A DNA stretch of 64,000 nt from Enterobacter sp. Cy-643 (lineage in GTDB: Bacteria > Pseudomonadota > Gammaproteobacteria > Enterobacterales > Enterobacteriaceae). Each line of letters opens with the position of its first letter. Position 1 is the first letter of the stretch. Under the pieces are notes generated by a model, which was not told the origin of the DNA, did not search any database, and was given only the letters and a program-made list of their open reading frames with translations. Location of the stretch: positions 62,001 through 126,000 of the forward strand of contig NZ_VWWV01000005.1 of assembly GCF_011752815.1 (NCBI RefSeq), written 5' to 3'. The translations under genes were made by a program, and so were the position numbers. Shown here one piece after another: positions 1 through 10,191 of the stretch.

Positions 1-1
1 C

Positions 2-232
2 GTATTGCAGCAGGGGTTCACCAGCCAATGGCAGCTAAGGCAGCTCTGGCGCGTGGTTCGTGAGCAGACTGAGCCAGAGGTTCCGCCACTTTCTGATGCA
101 TGGAATGTACATCGACAGCAGACATCGTCTTTGGGATGTGTCAGCATCGACGTTACTGTAACAAGTCCAGAGGGCCGGATAGCGCAGCTTTCGCGGCTCG
201 AGTGCCCACGGTCAGAACAACGTCAGGAGTAG
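2..232 (+). CDS. ppdC: PpdC, prepilin peptidase-dependent protein C (3' part)
   Basis: This is the C-terminal part of a type IV pilin-like protein; the start lies before the window. About 76 codons are visible in frame 2, ending in a TAG seven bases before recC. The visible segment contains the motif SIDVTVTSPEG and then LSRLECPR, which match what I recall of the PpdC C-terminus. The N-terminal prepilin cleavage site cannot be checked here. In enterobacteria ppdA-ppdB-ygdB-ppdC precede recC, so position supports the name. The role in pseudopilus assembly is inferred from family and is not well established. Confidence 0.75.
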   Translation, partial: VLQQGFTSQWQLRQLWRVVREQTEPEVPPLSDAWNVHRQQTSSLGCVSIDVTVTSPEGRIAQLSRLECPRSEQRQE

Positions 233-239
233 CGATTTC

Positions 240-3200
240 ATGTTGCGTGTCTACCATTCCAACCGCCTTGATGTGCTGGAAGCCATTATGGAGTTCATTG
301 TGGAGCGCCAGCCATTGCCGGACCCTTTTGAGCCGGAAGTGGTACTGGTGCAAAGCACCGGGATGGCGCAGTGGCTGCAAATGACGTTGGCACAGAAGTT
401 TGGCATTGCGGCGAACATCGAGTTTCCGCTGCCCGCCAGCTTTATCTGGGACATGTTTGTGAGGGTATTGCCCGATATTCCGGAAGTCAGCGCTTTCAAC
501 AAGCAGAGCATGAGCTGGAAGCTGATGACGCTTATCCCCACTATGCTCCAAAAGCCAGAGTTCAGGATGCTTGGCCACTATCTGCAGGAAGACGACAGCA
601 GCCGTAAGCTGTTTCAGCTTTCTTCCCGGATTGCCGATCTTTATGACCAGTATCTTGTCTATCGTCCCGGCTGGCTAAGCCGCTGGGAGAAGGGAGAGCT
701 TGTCGAAGGTGTGGGAGAGTCTCAGCTCTGGCAGGCTCCACTCTGGGCGGAACTGGTGCGCTATACCGCTGAGCTGGGGCAGCCTGAATGGCATCGCGCC
801 AATCTCTACCAGCGTTTTATTAACGCTCTTGAGAAAAGCGAGGTTTGCCCAGTGGGGCTCCCGCCTCGCGTCTTTATTTGTGGGATTTCCGCACTGCCGC
901 CGGTGTACCTTCAGGCTCTACAGGCGCTGGGTAAGCATATTGACGTTCATGTGCTGTTTACCAATCCCTGCCGCTACTACTGGGGTGATATTAAAGATCC
1001 GGCGTTCCTTGCCCGTCTTGTTAGCCGCCGTCGCCGCTTGCATCAGGCCGACCGGGAGCTGACCTTATTTAAGGACAATGACAACGCTTCTTCACTTTTC
1101 AATGAGCTTGGTGAACAGGATGTGGGGAATTCCTTGCTCGCCTCCTGGGGCAAACTGGGGCGAGATTACGCATTTTTGCTTTCTGAGCTTGAGCGTTTTG
1201 AAGAGATCGATGTTTTTGTCGATTTAGAACCCGATAACCTTCTCCACGGCCTGCAAAATGACCTGTTGGAGCTGAAAGATTCGCAGGTGCTGGGGCTGAC
1301 GGCTGAGGAGTATGAACACAGTGACGGTAAACGGCTGCTGGATCCTAACGATCGTTCTTTGACATTCCATGAGTGCCATAGCCCGCAGCGAGAAGTTGAA
1401 GTGCTGCACGATCGGCTACTGGCGATGCTGGAGGCCGACCCTGAACTTACGCCGCGCGATATCATCGTGATGGTTGCGGATATTGATAGCTACAGTCCTT
1501 TTATCCAGGCGGTATTTGGTAGCGCGAAGGATGAACGCTGGCTGCCGTTTGCCATTTCTGACCGTCGGGCGCGCCAGGCTCACCCGGCCCTGCAGGCGTT
1601 CATTTTACTGCTTGGCTTGCCGGAAAGCCGTTTTGCGGCAGAGGATGTGCTTTCATTGTTGGAAGTGCCTGCCCTGGCGGCGTGTTTTTCTATCGATGAA
1701 GAAGGGCTGCGCTATCTGCGCAAATGGGTGAATGAATCGGGCGTGCGTTGGGGCATTGATGATGACAACGTTCGCGAACTGGCGCTGCCAGCGACCGGGC
1801 AGCATACGTGGCGGTTTGGGCTGACGCGGATGCTGCTTGGCTATGCTATGGAAAGCCAGGCTGGGGTCTGGGATTCTGTATTGCCCTATGATGAGTCCAG
1901 CGGCCTGATTGCCGAACTGGTGGGGCAGCTTGCGGAGTTACTGATGCAGCTTAATCGCTGGCGTCAGCTGTTAACTCAGGAGCGCCCTTTAGAGGAATGG
2001 TTGCCGCTATGCAGGGAAATGCTGAATAGCTTCTTCCTGCCTGATAGTGAAACAGAAGCCGCACTGGCGCTCATCGAGCAACAGTGGCAGGAGATGATTG
2101 AAAAAGGGACTGATGCAGCTTACCTGCAACCCGTGCCATTAACTTTGCTCCGCGATGATCTGGCCCAGCGTCTTGACCAGGAGCGTATCAGCCAGCGCTT
2201 CCTCGCCGGGCCGGTAAACTTCTGTACCCTGATGCCAATGCGCGCCATTCCATTTAAGGTCGTTTGTTTACTGGGCATGAATGACGGTGTCTATCCGCGA
2301 ACCCTTGCGCCATTGGGTTTTGACCTGATGAGCCAGCACCCACAGCGTGGGGATCGCAGCCGCCGGGACGATGACCGCTATCTGTTCCTGGAGGCGCTTA
2401 TTTCGGCTCAGCAGCGGCTGTACATCAGCTACATCGGCCGTTCTATTCAGGATAACAGCAGGCGTTATCCGTCGGTGCTGGTGGAAGAACTGCTGGATTA
2501 TGTCGCCCGCAGTTACTACCTCCCTGGAGATGCTGAATGTAATGCAGATGACAGCAGTGAGCGGGTGAGAATGCATCTGGTCACGCTTCATGCCCGAACA
2601 CCTTTCGACAGCACCAACTACCTTGCCGGAGGCGATCGGCAAAGCTTTGCTCAGGAGTGGCTGCCAGCGGCAAGCGGTAGCGGCGTAGCGCATGCCCACT
2701 TTATTCAGCCTTTGATTGCGGAGCCCTGGGACGACATTTCCCTTGAGCAGCTCCAGCGCTTTTGGCGGCACCCGGTGCGGGCATTTTTCCAAATGCGTCT
2801 GGGCATTAACTTCCGCCTTGAAGATACCGAATTGCCTGATGAAGAGCCGTTCACCCTCGATGTACTCGATCGTTTTCAATTAAACCAGCACCTGCTTAAT
2901 GCTCTGGTTCAGCAAGACGATCCGCATCAGCTATTTGTGCGTTATCGGGCAGCTGGCATTCTACCTTACGGCGCCTTCGGTGAAATCTTGTGGGAAAACC
3001 AGCGCAATGAAATGCAAACGCTGGCTGAAAAAGTGCTGGCCGAACGGCAAAAAGGGGAAAGCCGTGAAGTCGATCTTCACATTGATGGAACCAGAGTGAC
3101 GGGCTGGCTGTCGGACGTACAGGCCGATGGCTTACTGCGCTGGCGCCCTTCGGTACTGAATGTGGCTCATGGCATGCAGCTGTGGATTGAACATCTGGTC

Positions 3201-3611
3201 TACTGCGCCAGCGGCCATTCGGGCGAAAGCCGAATGTACGGGCGCAAAGATTCGCAGTGGCGTTTCCCTCATATGGCGCAGGACGATGCTAAAGCCTGGT
3301 TATTGCAACTGGTTGAGGGGTATAAAGAAGGTCTCCGTCAGCCATTACTGCTGCTCCATAACAGCGGCGGCGCGTGGATAAAAACCTGTTATGACCCACA
3401 AAATAATGCCATTTTATGGGATGAGGAGACGCAGCAGAAAGCCCGCACTAAGCTGCTTGCTGCCTGGGAAGGAAACCATATGGTAGAAGGGGAAGGGGCT
3501 GATATTTGGCTGCAACGTTTGTACCGTACCCTTGATGCTGAGTACTACGAAGCGATTATCACAGAGGCCCAGCGCTATCTGCTGCCTCTGTTCCGATTCA
3601 ACCAATCCTGA
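240..3611 (+). CDS. recC: RecBCD enzyme subunit RecC
   Basis: RecC is the scaffold subunit of the RecBCD helicase-nuclease, which processes double-strand breaks. It holds RecB and RecD, splits the duplex with a pin structure and recognises Chi in the 3' strand through its inactivated helicase/nuclease-like folds. The product is 1123 aa, against 1122 in E. coli, and starts MLRVYHSNRLDVLE. As expected for RecC it shows no intact Walker A motif. The ATG lies seven bases after ppdC, so the two may be transcribed together. A 149-base gap separates it from ptrA. The reading frame is full length without frameshift. Confidence 0.98.
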   Translation: MLRVYHSNRLDVLEAIMEFIVERQPLPDPFEPEVVLVQSTGMAQWLQMTLAQKFGIAANIEFPLPASFIWDMFVRVLPDIPEVSAFNKQSMSWKLMTLIPTMLQKPEFRMLGHYLQEDDSSRKLFQLSSRIADLYDQYLVYRPGWLSRWEKGELVEGVGESQLWQAPLWAELVRYTAELGQPEWHRANLYQRFINALEKSEVCPVGLPPRVFICGISALPPVYLQALQALGKHIDVHVLFTNPCRYYWGDIKDPAFLARLVSRRRRLHQADRELTLFKDNDNASSLFNELGEQDVGNSLLASWGKLGRDYAFLLSELERFEEIDVFVDLEPDNLLHGLQNDLLELKDSQVLGLTAEEYEHSDGKRLLDPNDRSLTFHECHSPQREVEVLHDRLLAMLEADPELTPRDIIVMVADIDSYSPFIQAVFGSAKDERWLPFAISDRRARQAHPALQAFILLLGLPESRFAAEDVLSLLEVPALAACFSIDEEGLRYLRKWVNESGVRWGIDDDNVRELALPATGQHTWRFGLTRMLLGYAMESQAGVWDSVLPYDESSGLIAELVGQLAELLMQLNRWRQLLTQERPLEEWLPLCREMLNSFFLPDSETEAALALIEQQWQEMIEKGTDAAYLQPVPLTLLRDDLAQRLDQERISQRFLAGPVNFCTLMPMRAIPFKVVCLLGMNDGVYPRTLAPLGFDLMSQHPQRGDRSRRDDDRYLFLEALISAQQRLYISYIGRSIQDNSRRYPSVLVEELLDYVARSYYLPGDAECNADDSSERVRMHLVTLHARTPFDSTNYLAGGDRQSFAQEWLPAASGSGVAHAHFIQPLIAEPWDDISLEQLQRFWRHPVRAFFQMRLGINFRLEDTELPDEEPFTLDVLDRFQLNQHLLNALVQQDDPHQLFVRYRAAGILPYGAFGEILWENQRNEMQTLAEKVLAERQKGESREVDLHIDGTRVTGWLSDVQADGLLRWRPSVLNVAHGMQLWIEHLVYCASGHSGESRMYGRKDSQWRFPHMAQDDAKAWLLQLVEGYKEGLRQPLLLLHNSGGAWIKTCYDPQNNAILWDEETQQKARTKLLAAWEGNHMVEGEGADIWLQRLYRTLDAEYYEAIITEAQRYLLPLFRFNQS

Positions 3612-3760
3612 ACAAGGATTGTATAAAAATTGCACAGCCCGGTGAGTTCCATTATGATGCGATTTCTTGCTCAGGGCTGGCGAAGTATAACAACGGCGTT
3701 CGACGGATAGCTTCGAAAAGTTGTTAATGATGAGTAAGTTAGTGAAGACGAGGTTTGTGA

Positions 3761-6646
3761 ATGCCTAAATGCAGCACCTGGTTTACCGCGCTTTTCTTGT
3801 TCGTTGCTCTTTGGGCACCCTGCAGTCAGGCAGAGAGCGGATGGCAACCGATTCAGGACACCATCCGTAAAAGTGAAAAAGATCCTCGTCAGTATCAGGC
3901 TATTCGTTTAGATAACGGTATGACCGTGCTGCTGGTTTCCGATCCGCAGGCGGTGAAGTCGCTGTCTGCGCTGGTGGTGCCTGTCGGCTCACTGGAAGAT
4001 CCAGATGCTCACCTCGGGCTTGCTCATTTCCTGGAGCATATGACGCTGATGGGTTCCAAAAAATACCCGGATCCGGATAGCCTGTCTGAATTCCTCAAAA
4101 AACATGGCGGTAGCCACAACGCCAGTACCGCCACCTATCGAACCGCATTCTATCTTGAAGTGGAAAACGATGCACTCGACGGCGCCGTAGACCGCCTGGC
4201 CGACGCTATTGCTGAACCTAACCTCGCGGCACAATATGCGGAGCGTGAACGTAACGCGGTAAACGCCGAACTGACGATGGCCCGCGCGCGTGACGGGATG
4301 CGCATGGCGCAGGTTAGCGCCGAAACGATCAACCCTTTACACCCGGCGGCGCGTTTCTCCGGCGGCAACCTTGAAACCCTGCGCGACAAACCCGGCAGCA
4401 AGCTGCTCGATGCGCTGGTGGCGTTCAGAAACAAATACTACTCCGCAAACCTGATGAAAGCGGTTATCTACAGCAACAAGCCTTTGCCTGAACTGGCGAA
4501 GATTGCCGCTGAAACATACGGCCGCGTTCCTGACAAAAATATCGAAAAGCCGGTTATCGACGTGCCGGTGGTGACTGACGCGCAAAAAGGTATCTTTATC
4601 CACTATGTACCGGTCATGCCGCGTAAGGTGGTTCGCGTTGAGTTCCGCATTGATAACAATAGCGATAAATTCCGCAGCAAAACCGATGAGCTGATTGGTT
4701 ACCTGATAGGCAACCGCAGCCACGATACGCTGTCGGATTGGCTTCAAAAGCAAGGGCTTGCGGAGAGCGTGCGCGCGGATTCTGACCCGATGGTAGCCGG
4801 CAACAGCGGTGTTTTCGCCATCTCCGTCTCGCTGACTGATAAAGGCCTGGCCAACCGTGATCTGGTGGTTGCGGCGATCTTCAGCTATCTCGATCAGTTG
4901 CGTGCTAAAGGGATCGATAAACGTTACTTTGACGAGCTTGCGCACGTGCTGGATCTGGACTTCCGTTACCCGTCCATCACCCGTGATATGGACTACATCG
5001 AATGGCTGGCGGATACCATGCTGCGCGTCCCGGTCACCCATACGTTGGATTCCGCGAATATCGCTGACCAGTACGATCCTGATGCGATTAAAGCGCGTCT
5101 GGATGTGATGACGCCGCAAAATGCCCGCGTGTGGTATATCAGCCCGCAGGAGCCGCACAATAAAACGGCCTATTTCGTTGATGCCCCTTACGAAGTCGAC
5201 AAAATTCCTGCGCAGACCTTTACCGACTGGCAGCAGAAGGCAGGTACCATCAAGCTTGAGCTGCCTCAGCTGAATCCCTACATTCCCGATGACTTCACGC
5301 TTTATAAGCCGCAGAAGCAGTACGATCATCCTGAGCTGCTGATCCACGAGCCGGATCTTCGGGTGGTGTATATGCCGAGCCGCTATTTTGGCAACGAGCC
5401 AAAAGCAGACGTGACGCTTGTGCTGCGTAATCCTCAGGTGATGAACAGCGCGAAGAATCAGGTACTGTTTGCCATCAATGATTACCTTGCGGGCGTTGCG
5501 CTGGATGAACTCAGCAATCAGGCATCGGTTGGCGGCATCAGTTTCTCATCTAACGCGAATAGCGGGCTGATGATTAACGCCAACGGCTATACGCAGCGTC
5601 TGCCGCAACTGTTTGAAGCGCTGCTGAAGGGCTACTTCAGCTATACGCCAACCCAGGAGCAACTGGATCAGGCTAAATCCTGGTATGCGCAGATGATGGA
5701 TTCTGCAGAAAAAGGCAAAGCTTTTGAGCAGGCGATTGCGCCGGTGCAGATGGTTTCGCAGGTGCCTTATTTTGAGCGTAGTACCCGCCGGGCGCTGCTG
5801 CCGGAACTGACGCTTAAGGACGTGCTTGATTATCGTGCGCGGCTGAAAACTAATTCCCGGCCTGAGTTTATGGTCATTGGTAATATGTCTCCGGAGCAGA
5901 CCAAACAGTTAGCGGAAAACGTCAAAACTCAGTTGGCGCCGAAGGGTAACGAATGGTGCCGCAATGACGATGTGCTGATTAATAAGCAGCATCTGGCTAT
6001 GTTTGAAAAGGCTGGAAGCAGCACCGACTCAGCGCTGGCTGCGGTATATATACCAAAAGGCTATAGCGAAGCCACCAGCACGGCCTACGGTTCAATGCTG
6101 GGGCAAATCATTCAGCCATGGTTCTATAATCAGTTGCGGACACAAGAGCAGCTTGGATATGCGGTGTTTGCTTTCCCTATGTCCATTGGTCGCCAATGGG
6201 GCGTGGGGTTCCTGCTTCAGAGCAGCGATAAGCAGCCAGCTTACCTGTATGGGCGGTTTAAAGCGTTTTATCCGGTTATCGAGAAGAAGCTGCGCGGCAT
6301 GAGCGACGCCGAGTTTGCCCAAATCCAGCAGGGGATGATTGCCCAGATGCAGCAGGCGCCTCAAACGCTTGCCGAAGAAGCGGCGCAGCTTAGCAAAGAT
6401 TTCGACCGCCGAAACATGGCGTTTGATTCCCGTGATAAAGTGATAGCCGAAATTAAGAAATTAACGCCGCAGAAGCTGGCTGATTTCTTCCATCAGGCGG
6501 TGATAGCTCCCCAGGGGATGGCGGTGCTGTCACAGATTTCCGGCAGCCATAACGGCAAAGCAGAGTATGCAGCTCCAAAAGGGTGGAAAACCTGGGAGGG
6601 GGCACGCAGTCTGCAGCAGACGTTACCACTAGTAAGCGAGAAATAA
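3761..6646 (+). CDS. ptrA: Pitrilysin (protease III), periplasmic M16 metalloprotease
   Basis: Pitrilysin is a zinc metallopeptidase of the M16 (insulinase) family that degrades small peptides in the periplasm. The product is 961 aa (E. coli 962). A signal peptide of about 24 residues ends at CSQA. The inverted zinc motif HFLEH is at residues 89-93, and the downstream glutamate lies in the ERERNAVNAEL segment near residue 165. The later M16 domains are complete. ptrA lies between recC and recB as in other enterobacteria although it has no known role in recombination. Its TAA shares one base with the recB start codon, so recB translation is probably coupled to it. Confidence 0.98.
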   Translation: MPKCSTWFTALFLFVALWAPCSQAESGWQPIQDTIRKSEKDPRQYQAIRLDNGMTVLLVSDPQAVKSLSALVVPVGSLEDPDAHLGLAHFLEHMTLMGSKKYPDPDSLSEFLKKHGGSHNASTATYRTAFYLEVENDALDGAVDRLADAIAEPNLAAQYAERERNAVNAELTMARARDGMRMAQVSAETINPLHPAARFSGGNLETLRDKPGSKLLDALVAFRNKYYSANLMKAVIYSNKPLPELAKIAAETYGRVPDKNIEKPVIDVPVVTDAQKGIFIHYVPVMPRKVVRVEFRIDNNSDKFRSKTDELIGYLIGNRSHDTLSDWLQKQGLAESVRADSDPMVAGNSGVFAISVSLTDKGLANRDLVVAAIFSYLDQLRAKGIDKRYFDELAHVLDLDFRYPSITRDMDYIEWLADTMLRVPVTHTLDSANIADQYDPDAIKARLDVMTPQNARVWYISPQEPHNKTAYFVDAPYEVDKIPAQTFTDWQQKAGTIKLELPQLNPYIPDDFTLYKPQKQYDHPELLIHEPDLRVVYMPSRYFGNEPKADVTLVLRNPQVMNSAKNQVLFAINDYLAGVALDELSNQASVGGISFSSNANSGLMINANGYTQRLPQLFEALLKGYFSYTPTQEQLDQAKSWYAQMMDSAEKGKAFEQAIAPVQMVSQVPYFERSTRRALLPELTLKDVLDYRARLKTNSRPEFMVIGNMSPEQTKQLAENVKTQLAPKGNEWCRNDDVLINKQHLAMFEKAGSSTDSALAAVYIPKGYSEATSTAYGSMLGQIIQPWFYNQLRTQEQLGYAVFAFPMSIGRQWGVGFLLQSSDKQPAYLYGRFKAFYPVIEKKLRGMSDAEFAQIQQGMIAQMQQAPQTLAEEAAQLSKDFDRRNMAFDSRDKVIAEIKKLTPQKLADFFHQAVIAPQGMAVLSQISGSHNGKAEYAAPKGWKTWEGARSLQQTLPLVSEK

Positions 6647-9600
6647 TGACCGATGTAACCGCGCAGCCCCTTGATCCTTTAAGTTTGCCGTTGTTCGGCG
6701 AACGGTTGATAGAAGCTTCCGCGGGGACCGGTAAGACCTTTACCATTGCCGCGCTTTATTTGCGGCTGCTGCTGGGCTTAGGGGGAGAGAATGCTTTCCC
6801 CCGTCCGCTGGGGGTTGAAGAACTGCTGGTGGTGACTTTCACCGAAGCGGCCACCGAAGAACTGCGTGGCCGTATTCGGGCGAATATCCACGAATTGCGC
6901 ATTGCCTGTATTCGTAACCGCACCAAAAATCCACTGATACAAAACTTGCTTGCCCAGATTACCGACAAGCAACTCGCTGCCCGCACCCTGCTGTTAGCCG
7001 AACAGCAGATGGATGAGGCCGCTATCTTCACGATCCACGGCTTTTGCCAGCGAATGCTCAGCCTCAACGCTTTTGAGTCCGGAATGCTGTTCGAGCAGCA
7101 GCTACTCGAGGATGAATCCTTGCTGCGCCGCCACGCCTGTGCTGATTTCTGGCGTCGCCACTGCTACCCGCTGCCAAAACCCGTCGCGCAGGTGATGAGT
7201 GAGGAGTGGTCGGGCCCGGAAGCACTTTTAAGGGATATCAATAGCTGGCTGCAGGGGGAGCAACCCCAGTTGAAACAGCCCCCGGCGGATGACGAAACTC
7301 TGCTGGCTCGCCATGAAAAGATTATTTCTGCCATTGATGGGGTAAAAGCCCAATGGCGGGAGGCTGCGGGGGACCTGGCAAGCCTGATCGGGGATTCTGG
7401 GGTGGATAAACGCAGCTACAGCAGCAAACATTTGCCGAACTGGCTGGAGATTGTTGGCCAGTGGGCGCAGCTGGAAACCACCAGCTATCAGCTCCCTGAG
7501 GCGCTGGCAAAGTTTGCGCAAAGCACGCTTGAAGAGAAAACCAAAAAAGGCGAAGTGCCCCGGCATAGCCTGTTCACCGCCATCGACGCACTGCTTGCAG
7601 AGCCGCTAACGCTGCGTGATCTGGTGATTGCCAGAGCGATGGCGGAAATTCGCTATATCGTGCAGCAAGAGAAGCGCCGCCGCGGTGAGCTGGGCTTTGA
7701 CGATATGCTGAGTCGTCTGGATGAATCTCTGCATCAGCCCGGCGGTGACGCCTTAGCGACGGCTATCCGTGGACGTTTCCCGGTGGCGATGATCGATGAA
7801 TTCCAGGATACCGACCCGCAGCAGTACCGTATCTTCCGCCGGCTGTATATCAGGCAGCAGGGCACCGCGCTGCTGTTGATTGGTGACCCCAAGCAGGCCA
7901 TTTACGCTTTCCGCGGCGCCGATATTTTTACCTACATGAAAGCACGTCAGGAAGTTAGCGCCCACTACACGCTGGATACTAACTGGCGCTCGTCTCCCTC
8001 AATGATTCACGGCGTAAACACGCTGTTCCAGCAGGTTGATAACCCGTTCTTATTCCGCCAGATCCCGTTCCTGCCGGTTAAATCAGCGTCCCGTAACGGC
8101 GGGCTACGGTTTACCGTCCGGGGGGAACGCCAGGCGGCGGTGAAAATGTGGCTTCAGCCAGGGGATGGCGTCGGTGTAAGTGATTACCAACAAGCGATGG
8201 CATCGCAGTGTGCCCGGCAAATTCGAGACTGGCTCACAGCCGGGCAGCGAGGGGATGCGCTGCTTTGGCAAGGGGATGACGCCCGTCCGCTCAGGGCATC
8301 GGATATGACGATTCTGGTTCGTAGCCGGGGAGAAGCGGCTATTGTGCGCGATGCGCTGGGCGCGCTCAATATTCCATCGGTATACCTCTCTAACCGCGAC
8401 TCGGTATTCGCTACCGTTGAGGCACGTGAGCTGCTGTGGGTGTTACAGGCCGTTCTAACGCCTGAAATTGAGACCGCCATGCGCAGCGCCATTGCGACAG
8501 CCATGTTAGGGCTGGATGCCCAGGACATCGAATCTCTGAATAAAGACGAACTGGCCTGGGATAGCCTGGTTGAAGAATTCTTCGGCTACCGCGAACAGTG
8601 GCTTAAGCGGGGCGTGATGCCCATGTTAAGAGCCTTAATCAGCGCGAGAAATATAGCGGAAAACCTGCTGGTTACGCCCGGCGGAGAGCGCAGACTGACG
8701 GATATTTTGCACATCAGCGAGCTGTTGCAGGAAGCCTCGGCAGAAATGGAGAGCGAGCATGCGCTGGTGCGTTGGCTGGCGCAGCGCATTGCTGAGCCGG
8801 ACAGCAACGCTTCCAGTCAGCAGTTGCGCCTCGAAAGCGATAAGCATCTGGTGCAGGTGGTGACCATCCACAAATCCAAAGGGCTGGAGTATCCGCTGGT
8901 CTGGTTGCCGTTCGTGGCTAACTATCGCCCGCAGAGCAGCGGCCTGTATCACGACCGGACCACCTTTACCTCGCTTCTGGATTTGAGCAACGACGCGGAA
9001 AGTCTGGGACTGGCCGAAGAAGAACGTCTGGCGGAAGACTTGCGTCTGCTCTATGTAGCCTTGACCCGCTCCGTCTGGCACTGCAGCCTGGGCGTGGCGC
9101 CGTTGTTCCGCGGTGCGAGGGCAAAAAAAGGCAATAGCGACCTGCACCTTAGTGCCCTGGGCTATTTGCTGCAAAAAGGAGAAGCGCTTGATGCAGAGGG
9201 ACTGCGCCAGGTGCTTGATGACCTGACAAGCGAAGCCATCGACGTGGAAACACTCTCTTCCGGGGACGATACGCCGTGGCAGCCGCAGCCCGATGTTTTG
9301 CCCGAGCTCGCCGCTCGCCAGCTTCAGCGTCGAATCACCGATAACTGGCGCGTAACCAGCTATTCCGGTCTGCAGCAGCATGGCAGCAGTCGGATATTAG
9401 ATTTAGTTCCGCGGCTGGACGTTGACGCCGTAGGGGAAGCTCCTGAACAAAGTGAGCCATTACTTACGCCGCATACTTTCCCACGCGGGGCTTCACCGGG
9501 CACTTTTTTACACAGCCTTTTCGAAGAGGTTGATTTTACACAGCCAGTTCAGCCTGAAGAGACAGAAAAGCACCTGCTTGCCAATGGGTTTAGCGGCGAA

Positions 9601-10191
9601 TGGGGGCCGGTGGTGAGCCGCTGGCTGGAAGAGGTACTTGCCGCGCCGCTCAATGATACCGGCGTTGCCCTGAACCTGCTTTCTGCGAAGGAAAGACAGG
9701 TGGAGCTGGAATTTTATTTACCCATCAACAATGCGCTACAGGCACCGGCGTTAGACGCGCTAATCCGCCATTACGACCCGCTGTCTGCTGGCTGCCCGCC
9801 TTTGGATTTCCGTCAGGTCAAGGGGATGCTGAAGGGATTTATCGACCTTGTCTTCCGCTGGCAGGGGCGTTACTACCTGCTGGACTATAAATCTAACTGG
9901 CTGGGGGAAGACAGCAGCGCCTACACCCAGGAGGCGATGGCGGTGGCGATGCAGTCCCACCGTTACGATTTGCAGTACCAGCTCTACACGCTGGCGCTGC
10001 ATCGTTACCTGCGCCACCGTATGGCCGGGTATGACTACCAGCAGCACTTCGGCGGGGTTATTTATCTGTTCCTGCGCGGCGTGGAGCAGGGTAAACCCGA
10101 GCAGGGTATTTTTTCTACGCGACCGGACGTCAGGCTGGTTGAGGCAATGGATGCGCTGTTCGCCGGGGCAGCAGAGGAGATCCCACTGTGA
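6646..10191 (+). CDS. recB: RecBCD enzyme subunit RecB (3'-5' helicase and nuclease)
   Basis: RecB is the 3'-5' SF1 helicase and the only nuclease of RecBCD; after Chi it loads RecA. I chose the ATG at 6646, which overlaps the ptrA stop and gives 1181 aa (E. coli 1180); a longer open frame inside ptrA is not needed. Walker A ASAGTGKT is near residues 24-31. Walker [10 protein letters not shown], the [14 protein letters not shown] motif and the [11 protein letters not shown] motif follow in order. The C-terminal nuclease has the DYKSNWLG motif with the metal-binding Asp and the catalytic Lys. The stop overlaps the recD start. Confidence 0.98.
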   Translation: MTDVTAQPLDPLSLPLFGERLIEASAGTGKTFTIAALYLRLLLGLGGENAFPRPLGVEELLVVTFTEAATEELRGRIRANIHELRIACIRNRTKNPLIQNLLAQITDKQLAARTLLLAEQQMDEAAIFTIHGFCQRMLSLNAFESGMLFEQQLLEDESLLRRHACADFWRRHCYPLPKPVAQVMSEEWSGPEALLRDINSWLQGEQPQLKQPPADDETLLARHEKIISAIDGVKAQWREAAGDLASLIGDSGVDKRSYSSKHLPNWLEIVGQWAQLETTSYQLPEALAKFAQSTLEEKTKKGEVPRHSLFTAIDALLAEPLTLRDLVIARAMAEIRYIVQQEKRRRGELGFDDMLSRLDESLHQPGGDALATAIRGRFPVAMIDEFQDTDPQQYRIFRRLYIRQQGTALLLIGDPKQAIYAFRGADIFTYMKARQEVSAHYTLDTNWRSSPSMIHGVNTLFQQVDNPFLFRQIPFLPVKSASRNGGLRFTVRGERQAAVKMWLQPGDGVGVSDYQQAMASQCARQIRDWLTAGQRGDALLWQGDDARPLRASDMTILVRSRGEAAIVRDALGALNIPSVYLSNRDSVFATVEARELLWVLQAVLTPEIETAMRSAIATAMLGLDAQDIESLNKDELAWDSLVEEFFGYREQWLKRGVMPMLRALISARNIAENLLVTPGGERRLTDILHISELLQEASAEMESEHALVRWLAQRIAEPDSNASSQQLRLESDKHLVQVVTIHKSKGLEYPLVWLPFVANYRPQSSGLYHDRTTFTSLLDLSNDAESLGLAEEERLAEDLRLLYVALTRSVWHCSLGVAPLFRGARAKKGNSDLHLSALGYLLQKGEALDAEGLRQVLDDLTSEAIDVETLSSGDDTPWQPQPDVLPELAARQLQRRITDNWRVTSYSGLQQHGSSRILDLVPRLDVDAVGEAPEQSEPLLTPHTFPRGASPGTFLHSLFEEVDFTQPVQPEETEKHLLANGFSGEWGPVVSRWLEEVLAAPLNDTGVALNLLSAKERQVELEFYLPINNALQAPALDALIRHYDPLSAGCPPLDFRQVKGMLKGFIDLVFRWQGRYYLLDYKSNWLGEDSSAYTQEAMAVAMQSHRYDLQYQLYTLALHRYLRHRMAGYDYQQHFGGVIYLFLRGVEQGKPEQGIFSTRPDVRLVEAMDALFAGAAEEIPL

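Noticed and set aside
3969-3976. Chi sequence GCTGGTGG (also at 17734-17741 and elsewhere)
   Set aside because: Chi octamers are frequent in enterobacterial genomes, so their presence near recBCD carries no special meaning.
4337-5347. 336-codon open frame on the minus strand opposite ptrA
   Set aside because: It lies wholly inside ptrA, has no recognisable domain or ribosome-binding site, and follows from codon bias of the real gene. Similar antisense frames opposite cysI (62838-63998), eno (45050-46045) and pyrG (43172-44152) were rejected for the same reason.
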